Below, one piece after another: positions 1-5,140 of a stretch of 5,974 nt of DNA (the stretch's first letter is position 1; every line of letters begins with the position of its first letter). The position numbers were made by a program, and so were the translations under genes. This DNA is from DATMNI01 sp035570275 (lineage in GTDB: Bacteria > Acidobacteriota > Terriglobia > Bryobacterales > Bryobacteraceae): assembly GCA_035570275.1 (NCBI GenBank), contig DATMNI010000362.1, forward strand, positions 1 to 5,974, read 5' to 3'. The notes under the pieces were generated by a model. The model made no database searches. It had not been told where the DNA came from and saw only the letters and a list, made by a program, of their open reading frames with translations.

Positions 1-515
1 GCTGACAAACTGGCTACGAAAGAAATCATGCAGCGTCTCCTTCTTCCGCTCCCGGCCAAACCACAGTGGTTCGCCGGTTTCCAGATTGCACACCACGGTC
101 AGAAACTTGCCTTTCTTGCCCCGGTACAATTCATCCACGCCATTTGGCGCAACGGCGGTTTCCGTCGCTTGGCTTCCCAACGTTCCAGGTACCGCAGATC
201 GATCGCTCGTACGGTGCTCTCCGCCAGCACCATGCGTCGCGCCTCTTGCCGCGCCGACGCACTCTCGCACGCCTAGCCGACGGCCTCCTCGAAACGCTGG
301 CTGAAGGGAGCCTTGGAAGGCAACGCTCCACCTTCGCGATCTTCACGCCGCATGCCGGGCATTTCACCCGATCCACCTCGATGTGTACGGCCGTCCGGAA
401 CACGCTCCACAGCAGATCCCGTACTACCCGCTCACGGCTGTCGTAGACGTGCGTGGACTTGCGGCCGCCGCCGCAGCATTCTAGCTTCCGGTTGCCGCGC
501 TTCCGTCGGACCCAC
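1..515 (-). pseudogene. ISL3-family transposase remnant (broken, continues past left edge)
   Basis: This is the N-terminal and early catalytic part of an ISL3-type DDE transposase read on the minus strand. The first segment (about 515 down to 320) holds a cysteine pair (LECCGGG) followed by VYDSRERVV, then DRVKCPACGVKIAKVE, which is the zinc-ribbon pattern of ISL3 proteins. A frameshift near 310-320 moves the match to KAPFSQRFEEAVG, which ends in an in-frame TAG near 270. The same frame resumes with ACESASARQ, then STVRAIDLRYLERWEAKRR and LRQM. A second frameshift near 140 leads to GVDELYRGKKGKFLTVVCN and ETGEPLWFGRERKKETL, where the D of VDEL is the likely first catalytic aspartate. This last frame is open to position 1, so the rest lies outside the window. 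With two frameshifts and a stop it cannot make an active enzyme. Family assignment is from recognised motifs, not a search. Confidence 0.85.
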
Positions 516-657
516 GATCAAGCGTCTTGTTCTTCTCGTCGATGTCCTGCCGCTCCGAGCCGTACCCTCCACGCGGCTCAGCCGAAGCAAACTTCAGCGG
601 GTTAGTGTTCTCCACGCCGCTCCAAGCCGATAGATCGTTTTGAGGGCTGCTCAGGGC
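484..657 (-). other. Unrecognised open stretch upstream of the ISL3 remnant
   Basis: A 58-codon minus-strand stretch is open between a TAA at 658-660 and a TAG at 481-483. It includes the segments AWSGVENTNPLKFASAEP and YGSERQDIDEKNKTLDRG. The composition looks plausible for protein, but I do not recognise a family and see no convincing start or ribosome binding site. It may be the degraded left part of the insertion element or of a gene it entered. It is not called as a gene. Confidence 0.25.
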
Positions 658-673
658 TTAAGCCACGTTCGGA

Positions 674-970
674 ATGGGTAGCGGCCTTGGTCCGAACTCT
701 GTGGAACGCTTGATCGATGGCAAAGAGGCTTTTAGCATCGAGAACACTATGGATCGCCATTTCGAAGTAATGCCGGCATCAACACCAGCATTGTTGGAGC
801 AAATTTACGCACTTTAGATACCAGGTCTATTGCATTGAGCACCCGTTGGAGGATCCGGCGAGCCATCCAGTTGGACGTGAAACCGACTGTTATGACTCCC
901 TCTCACTGCATGAAGCTTTAGTGAACCGTCCGTGTCACGAACTGGTTGGCTTCCGTCAGCTTTGCGGCGA
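674..970 (+). pseudogene. PEP-CTERM/exosortase-associated acyltransferase, N-terminal half, frameshifted
   Basis: Family members are GNAT-like, autoinducer-synthase-like proteins found with exosortase/PEP-CTERM systems; their substrate is not visible here. The first 47 codons (ATG 674, alternative ATG 749) encode MDRHFEVMPASTPALLEQ and IYAL, then hit TAG at 815-817. Moving one base on, the adjoining frame reads RYQVYCIEHPLEDPASHP, GRETDCYDSLSLHEAL and RPCHELVGF. The joined pattern (F.V..A.TP.LLE..Y.LRYQVYC.E..ED...HP.G.E.D.YD..S.H..L...P...LVG) is the N-terminal signature of this family. One extra T in the run at 813-815 explains the break: CTT AGA TAC would restore L-R-Y. Similarity fades at about 960-970, and the expected RL.LP segment and C-terminal half are absent. 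The second frame continues without a stop into the GspM-like sequence downstream. Confidence 0.75.
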
Positions 971-988
971 GGCGCCGCAAGCGGCGCC
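971..988. repeat. Perfect 8-bp GC hairpin
   Basis: GGCGCCGC, AA, GCGGCGCC is a perfect inverted repeat with a two-base centre. It sits where similarity to the acyltransferase ends and before similarity to the GspM-like protein begins. It has no T-run, so it is not a terminator. It may mark a rearrangement point. Confidence 0.6.
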
Positions 989-1073
989 GCTGGTGAAAAG
1001 CCTTGATTCGTTGCCCTTTCTTGCAGGCACCGAGACCCTCACTCAGGGGTGCAAGGGCACCGGCGAATCCTTC

Positions 1074-1499
1074 ATGCGGGAAAATCGCCTGCAACGGCTT
1101 CGCGAATTGGCGGCCACCGTTCCCGGCAAGGAGGCCGTGCTCAAGCAGGTTACCGCCGAATTAGAATCCCGCGAAAAGGGCCTGCTCAAGGCCGACACGG
1201 TTCCCCGGGCGCAGGCGCTGCTGCAGGATGTGATCCGCAGCATGGGCGCAGCCAATGGAATCGACGCGCGGGACATGGAAGACTGGCGCTTAAATCCCAT
1301 GGCCAACGATCACGGCGAAGTCTCCGCGACCATAGGTTTCTCGTGCGGGGTCGAGCAGTTGGTGAACCTCCTGACGGCCCTGGCCAACGAGCCCGAACTG
1401 CTAGCCACCAATTCGATTCAGATCATCGGCAGCAACGACAAGAAGAAAAACATCCAGGTGCGGCTGAGCCCGGAGCGAAGAGGAGTGAGCGCGTGTTGA
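1074..1499 (+). CDS. gspM: GspM/PilO-like secretion-platform protein, N-terminally truncated
   Basis: Resembles the GspMb/PilO family, inner-membrane scaffold proteins of type II secretion and type IV pilus machines that pair with GspL/PilN. The sequence starts with RLQRLRELAATVPGKEAVLK, a helical and probably coiled-coil segment (residues about 2-45). A segment consistent with the family's ferredoxin-like domain follows: DHGEVSATIGFSCGVEQLVN, then LANEPELLATNSIQI, ending VRLSPERRGVSAC. From the ATG it is 141 residues. Family members usually carry a cytoplasmic stub and one membrane helix before this point, and none is present, so the 5' end has been lost. The frame is open upstream into the acyltransferase remnant (from about 816; TTG at 846 would give 217 residues), so an in-frame chimera is possible. 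No good ribosome binding site precedes ATG 1074. The stop overlaps the start of the GspC-like gene, which is typical of one operon. Without its anchor, function is doubtful. Confidence 0.75.
   Translation: MRENRLQRLRELAATVPGKEAVLKQVTAELESREKGLLKADTVPRAQALLQDVIRSMGAANGIDARDMEDWRLNPMANDHGEVSATIGFSCGVEQLVNLLTALANEPELLATNSIQIIGSNDKKKNIQVRLSPERRGVSAC
1479..1485 (+). promoter_or_regulatory. Ribosome binding site of the GspC-like gene
   Basis: AGAGGAG lies 7 bases before GTG 1493, inside the last codons of the GspM-like gene. It decides the start: the same frame is open for 444 bases further upstream, but only through the GspM-like coding region in a frame without family similarity. The overlap suggests translational coupling. 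Confidence 0.7.
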
Positions 1500-2005
1500 A
1501 TCGGAGAATCGTATTCCTCAATTTCCTCAATGTAGTCTTGGCAGCGATGGTGATCTTCGCAGGCTTCCAGTTGCGGAATGAGTGGCAGGCGGCCAAAAAG
1601 CGCGAAGCCGCCACACTGCGTGCAGCACCCGTGGAGCCGACCGTCGTGCCGCAGTCCCTCCCGCTGCTGGCTGCAGAAGCAATGCCTGTAGCCGGATACA
1701 ACGCCATCGCTCAAAGAGATCTGTTCGATCCTTCGCGGAATCCTAACCTTGTGCTTGAGGCGCCGCCCACACCACCCCCAACCCCTATGCCGGCGCTGCC
1801 GCGCTACTACGGCCAGATGAACCTGGATGGCGTCACCGTCATCCTGAGTGAGGCCGCGAATACTCCTCAAACGTCAGTAAGACCTGGTGAAACGATCGGC
1901 CAATTCAAGCTGGTAGACATCTCTATTCAGGAGATCGTTTTCGAATGGAACGGCGGGCTGGTTCGCAAACGCCTGGACGAATTGGCGAATCGGTATTCCA
2001 ATTGA
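1493..2005 (+). CDS. gspC: GspC/PilP-like inner-membrane secretion protein
   Basis: A 170-residue bitopic protein that appears complete. Residues 1-5 (MLNRR) are cytoplasmic, 6-27 form one membrane helix (IVFLNFLNVVLAAMVIFAGF), and a charged juxtamembrane stretch (RNEWQAAKKREA) follows. After a linker come YNAIAQRDLFDPSRNP (69-84), typical of the entry to the homology region of GspC proteins, a proline-rich hinge (91-103), and a compact beta domain (104-164) with GQMNLDGVTVILSE, VRPGETIGQF and VFEWNGGLVRKRLDEL. This matches the GspC/PilP homology-region fold, which links the inner-membrane platform to the secretin in the periplasm. No PDZ or coiled-coil extension follows. GTG 1493 is chosen for its strong ribosome binding site and the 7-base overlap with the GspM-like gene. 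The next family partner would be the secretin GspD, but transposase debris starts at the stop codon instead. GspC versus PilP cannot be settled from this window. Confidence 0.8.
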   Translation: MLNRRIVFLNFLNVVLAAMVIFAGFQLRNEWQAAKKREAATLRAAPVEPTVVPQSLPLLAAEAMPVAGYNAIAQRDLFDPSRNPNLVLEAPPTPPPTPMPALPRYYGQMNLDGVTVILSEAANTPQTSVRPGETIGQFKLVDISIQEIVFEWNGGLVRKRLDELANRYSN

Positions 2006-2355
2006 CTTTGTTGCGATGGACCAGCAAGTCGACGCGTCCATGGCGGAGGAGTTGACTGGTTTAGGGCACCCCATCCCGTGGGTGACAATAGCACGCTGCC
2101 TGGACGAAGTGCGGTTATTCTTTGCAGGCCAACCGCAAGACCAAGGAAGGCCCACAACAGGCCACCGGGACGCTCAAATTCCAGTACATCAACCGGCAGG
2201 TTAAAGCACTGTAAGGAGTGGGCGATTCTGTGATTTCGGTGGACGCCAAGAAGACGGAGTTGGTAGGACCCTTCAAAATGCGGGTCGCACGTGGCGCCGA
2301 AGGCAAGGCTCTTCGCTATGGGACTTACGACACAGGCCGGAAAATCGGGCGGTAA
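2002..2355 (+). pseudogene. ISAzo13-family transposase remnant (frameshifted, internally deleted)
   Basis: Collinear fragments of an ISAzo13-type DDE transposase appear in alternating frames. They are LLRWTSKSTR (from 2011), then MAEELTGLGHPIPWVTIARC (from 2040, next frame), then CGYSLQANRKTKEG and FQYINRQVKAL (from 2110, back in the first frame) up to a TAA at 2212-2214. After that stop the same frame reads GDSVISVDAKKTELVGPFK, which contains the catalytic-type VISVD.KK..LVG.FK motif. A stretch of about 20 residues normally found after this motif is missing. KALRYGTYDTGRKIGR follows and ends at TAA 2353-2355. The family's N-terminal part and the long C-terminal catalytic half are absent. The element begins exactly at the 3' end of the GspC-like gene. 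Family assignment is from recognised motifs. Confidence 0.8.
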
Positions 2356-2579
2356 AGAATGTAACCAACCAACAACCGGGGTGAGCGAGCTTTGCGAAGG
2401 CGGTGATCGTGGGCATGCTTTCTCATGGTTCCAAGAATGAGCGTGGTGCGGAGGACTTCGCAGGGTTTCACCAGTGATATTGCAGCCAGGAACAAAGACT
2501 GCTCCATCATCGGCGCCTTGTGCTGAATGAAGGTCAAAGCGCCGCAGTTGTTAGCCGCGCCCCCCCGGCCACATGGCTG
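2356..2579. other. Intergenic stretch with possible 3' tail of the Asp-box pseudogene
   Basis: No intact gene is seen between the ISAzo13 debris and the minus-strand Asp-box pseudogene. On the minus strand, in the Asp-box frame, about 2550-2520 reads NNCGALTFIQH. In the neighbouring frame about 2515-2460 reads GADDGAVFVPGCNITGE. Both could be degraded tail of the secreted protein, but the match is weak. A run of seven C at 2560-2566 sits at the edge of this stretch. Confidence 0.35.
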
Positions 2580-3546
2580 TCATAGACGGCGTTGGAGGAT
2601 GACCTGTGGCGTCCCACCGGGGTAGTTCTGATGAGCAAGCCACGTCGTGCCATGATCCGAAGAAATTTCGAACGACGGGTTGGCCCAGGTCCCCAACGAG
2701 CCAAGCCCCTCATCCGGCTATACACCAACTTGCCGTTAAACGCGATGCCGCCATCGACAAACCAACTTCCTCCATCGGACCAGCATCCAGTGCCGGACTT
2801 CGTCCCGTTGGTGCAGGTGTTCGCGCCGCTGGCTGGCACGCCAAAATTGCTCATCGCATTTACTGCACTCATCGTTAGCAGAGATGCAGTGGCGGCGTCT
2901 GGTGTATCGTTTGCCGGGGTTACTTTAAAGACGGACCCTTTCCCCGGCGTGCTATAAGCCCCATGTGCAGTTGCCAGTCCGCTGGCATCGTTGCCGGCCA
3001 TAAATGTTGCCATCATCCGCCCACATGGTTGGAAATTATTTGCCCATGTCGGCCGCGATACCCCTATTCGGCATTCCCCGAACGCCGTTGTACTGATCGT
3101 TGTAGCGCGTTACCGGCGACAGTATCGCTGTGAATGGCGTTGAAGTCATGGCCGGCAGAGTTCCCGAGGCCGCCTCCGCGCTGGTGACGATAACTCCCCC
3201 AGGTTCGTGATATAACCTGGCAGAGGTAGGCATTGGAAGCGGCATTCGTGGGAAGTCCAGGGATCACCATGGCGTGCGGAGTGACCCCAATACCGGGACC
3301 GGCCGAAGCGGTACGGACCTCGGTTGTCTGGTAGGTGTACGGTCCGCCAGAGACGGTGCCGCACCGGACCTGCGAGGAAGACGCGGTATCGGTAGTCCAG
3401 GTACATTTGGCGGATGACGGCGAGTTGGCTGTGCAGGTTGGTCCGGTCAGAATAACGGGAGCGGCTTTCGCCCCAAAAGCCGCAGGGCAAGATAGAACAG
3501 AGCCGGCATATACAGCCAGGGTCGATAGCAACAGGTATCTCATCAT
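2580..3546 (-). pseudogene. Secreted FN3-like/Asp-box (BNR) protein, frameshifted
   Basis: Read from the ATG pair at 3546/3543 on the minus strand. The N-terminus is a signal peptide (MMRYLLLSTLAVYAGSVLSC, then PAAFGAKA). An FN3-like segment of the purple-acid-phosphatase N-terminal type follows: CTWTTDTASSSQVRCGT, GGPYTYQT and AMVIPGLP. The frame shifts near 3208 to GGVIVTSAEAASGTLPAM and TPFTAILSPVTRYNDQYNG, which ends in a stop at 3036-3038. Just past this stop the frame reads MWADDGNIYG, then the third frame carries GNDASGLATAHG through ANTCTNGTKSG to GGIAFNGKLVYSRM. Another shift near 2665 gives FEISSDHGTTWLAHQNYPGG, with an Asp-box (S-x-D-x-G-x-x-W) at 2640-2663, ending at TGA 2580-2582. 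WADDGN, CTNG and Asp-box motifs recur in sialidase-like secreted proteins of Acidobacteria; the substrate is unknown. GGGAAGA about 9 bases before the ATG pair is a fair ribosome binding site. At least three frameshifts make it a pseudogene. Confidence 0.75.
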
Positions 3547-3716
3547 TGGGCCAATCTTCCCAAAACACGCGCCGTTACCTGCGGCCGGCTGGCCGGGGCC
3601 GGCCCGTTGGACTCGTCGCTCCTTAGCTTCCAAGTTTACCAGGATTGCAAACTGGTCACCGGCAAGTGAACCCGGCTGGTTTCAGGCCGGTACACAGATT
3701 CTTCAACCATATTAGG

Positions 3717-3883
3717 ACTCCCCTTCTTCGGGGCACCTGGCGCGCCCGGCGTGACTCGGCAGGGAGCCGGCCCCGCCCAGCCAATGGCGAATCCCGGCTG
3801 CTCGCGGCCGGGATGATACACTATATTTTCTCAGGGCATCCCAACGGCAATCTGGCCGCGTTGCTGCGGCGGAGAAGGGGAGT
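3717..3883. repeat. Spaced inverted repeat enclosing ~145 bp
   Basis: ACTCCCCTTCT at 3717-3727 is the exact reverse complement of AGAAGGGGAGT at 3873-3883. Allowing one mismatch, the match extends three bases inward (TCG versus CCG). No coding potential lies between the arms. It could be the ends of a small non-autonomous element, or chance. No target duplication is apparent beside the arms. Confidence 0.35.
3791..3814. terminator. GC-rich hairpin, possible weak terminator
   Basis: ATCCCGGC, an 8-base loop (TGCTCGCG), then GCCGGGAT form a perfect 8-bp stem. On the plus strand an AT-rich tract (ACTATATTTTC) follows a few bases later, but there is no clean T-run directly after the stem. Terminator function is therefore uncertain, and no intact plus-strand gene lies upstream for it to serve. 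It may be a structural repeat. Confidence 0.35.
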
Positions 3884-3939
3884 TAAGCCATCGTACAGGC
3901 ATCGGAAGGACTCTTCGGACCAAGCGGATTTGCCGCCCG

Positions 3940-4889
3940 GTGGCCGCGATGACCGGGGAACCCCCCACGCGTCCCGGCCCTGCCGCCGGCGGGCCTCGGG
4001 ATCGCAGATACGTGTATTGGACAGCTACCGTGCTTCTCTATATGCTGCTGGCCCTCGGCAGCGTGCTTACCAAGCGCCCCTGGTGTGACGAGGCTTGGTT
4101 CGCCAGCCCGGGACTCGACCTGGCCGTGAACGGTCGCATGGGGACCCACGTCCTTGAGCCCACTGGCTCGCATCTGGTCCTCCTGAAGTCCGGTGCGCGG
4201 CTGGATCGAATTGACCAACATACTTACTGGGTCATGCCGCTGCACTTTCTGATCCTCGCTGTATGGTTCAAAGTCTTCGGGTTTAGCCTGACGGTTCTCC
4301 GGCTTCCCGCGGTGGTGTGGGGCCTGGCGGCGCTGGCCGCCTGGTACGTGATTGTCCGGCGACTGGGCGGTTCCAGAGACCTCGCCGCACTGACTCTGTT
4401 TTTCATCGGTATCGACTATGCCTTCGTGAATTCCGCTTCCGACGGACGGATGGACATGTGCGCCTCGCTGGGCTTTCTGGCAATGGCTGTCTATCTGGCG
4501 CTGCGGGAAACCCGGTTTCCATGGGCCGTCCTTCTCAGCCATGCCGCGGCTGCCCTGAGCGTGTTTACGCATCCCAACGGCGTGCTGGCGTCTGTGTCGC
4601 TGGTTTTCATGTTGCTTTACCTGGACCGCAAACGGTTTTCCTGGACCGTTCTGCCCTTGCCGGGATACCCTATGCGATCGGCGCGCTGGGATGGGCCGCA
4701 AAATATTATGCAGGATAGAGCCGGATTCGTGGCTCAATTCGGTGCCAATACCAGCAATCGGGGAAGCGGGTGGAGCGCGCCGATCGAGGCCCTCCGGCCG
4801 GAGCTTGCTCGGGCGATATCTGGAAGGTCATTTCCTGCCGGAGGCCGGGTTCAACGGCCGCCTGAAGGTTCTCATTCTTCTCGGCCACA
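3940..4889 (+). pseudogene. GT39/PMT-like membrane glycosyltransferase, N-terminal part, frameshifted
   Basis: Family members move sugars from lipid-linked donors to acceptors at the outer face of the membrane. Starts are GTG 3940 or ATG 3949, with no clear ribosome binding site. The first membrane helix is at residues about 24-43, followed by RPWCDEAWFASPGLDL, whose D50-E51 pair is the acidic motif of the first periplasmic loop. Then come YWVMPLHFLILAVWFKVFGF, LRLPAVVWGLAALAAWYVI, NSASDGRMDMCASLGFLAMA and LSVFTHPNGVLASVSLVF, all typical of this family. The match leaves the frame near 4655 for LAGIPYAIGALGWAAKYYAG (stop at 4716-4718). It returns near 4705 for MQDRAGFVAQFGAN and PIEALRPELAR, then shifts near 4818 to RYLEGHFLPEAGFNGRLKVL and ILLGHMA, ending at about 4889. 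Three shifts plus loss of the remaining membrane helices make this a dead fragment of a protein normally around 500 residues. The first ~235 codons are clean. Confidence 0.8.
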
Positions 4890-4963
4890 TGGCCCATGCC
4901 GCAACACACGGGATTCAGTTTCTTGATCAACTCCTTGGTCTTGAGCGGCATGCGTCGGCTGGT
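4883..4963 (-). pseudogene. Possible group II intron reverse transcriptase/maturase fragment
   Basis: On the minus strand the stretch reads TSRRMPLKTKELIKKLNPV then CCGMGHV. The K.KELI.KLNPV.RGWG.YY pattern is typical of the region between the reverse-transcriptase thumb and maturase domain in group II intron-encoded proteins; here RGW has become CGM. The fragment is about 27 residues long and starts abruptly where the glycosyltransferase similarity ends. No upstream RT domain (YADD) or intron RNA structure can be recognised in the window. The match is short, so the call is tentative. Confidence 0.4.
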
Positions 4964-5140
4964 ACTAGTCGGGCGGATTGGCCAGGTAGTTTTTGAGCAA
5001 AGAGCGTCAGCGTACGCCGGCGGGCGCGATCAAGGCACATCCGCTGTAGGCTATCGTCGGCTGCACCTCCGGTCAAGTTGCTAAAGCATAAGTTTGAATC
5101 GCCGTGCAAGAACAGAACGAGTGGGCCCGAACGCAGCATT
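4964..5140. other. Intergenic, no recognisable gene
   Basis: About 180 bases lie between the possible maturase fragment and the 3' end of the repeat protein. Neither strand shows a family match. There is no clear terminator hairpin with a T-run after the TAA at 5141-5143, although this is where one would be expected for the minus-strand gene. Confidence 0.5.

Larger units (their letters stand above)
3547..3939. other. Gene-free divergent intergenic region
   Basis: This stretch separates the minus-strand secreted-protein pseudogene from the plus-strand glycosyltransferase pseudogene. I see no protein with family similarity in any frame. It should hold both promoters, but no convincing -35/-10 pair stands out; the AT-rich TATATTTTC near 3824-3832 is the only weak candidate for the rightward gene. 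It contains a hairpin and a spaced inverted repeat, listed separately. Confidence 0.6.

Noticed and set aside
66..446. 126-codon plus-strand open frame over the ISL3 remnant
   Set aside because: It is antisense to the transposase similarity. The translation is R/S/T/P-rich and resembles no protein.
1049..1492. Upstream extension of the GspC-like gene in the same frame
   Set aside because: This part overlaps the GspM-like gene, its translation is R/G/H-rich without similarity, and a good ribosome binding site and membrane helix mark GTG 1493 as the start.
1418..1870. 150-codon minus-strand open frame
   Set aside because: It is antisense to the well-supported GspC-like gene and has no family features.
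2592..2957. Plus-strand open frames across the Asp-box pseudogene
   Set aside because: The minus strand carries the recognisable WADDGN, CTNG and Asp-box motifs; the plus frames are their shadows.
3721..3734. CCCC-TTCTTC-GGGG as a terminator
   Set aside because: The stem is only four base pairs with no T-run, so it is not distinguishable from chance.
3883..4737. 284-codon open frame on the minus strand
   Set aside because: It lies antisense to the glycosyltransferase, whose plus-strand translation has clear membrane helices and family motifs. The minus translation is low-complexity, rich in H, Q, G and R, with no recognisable domain.
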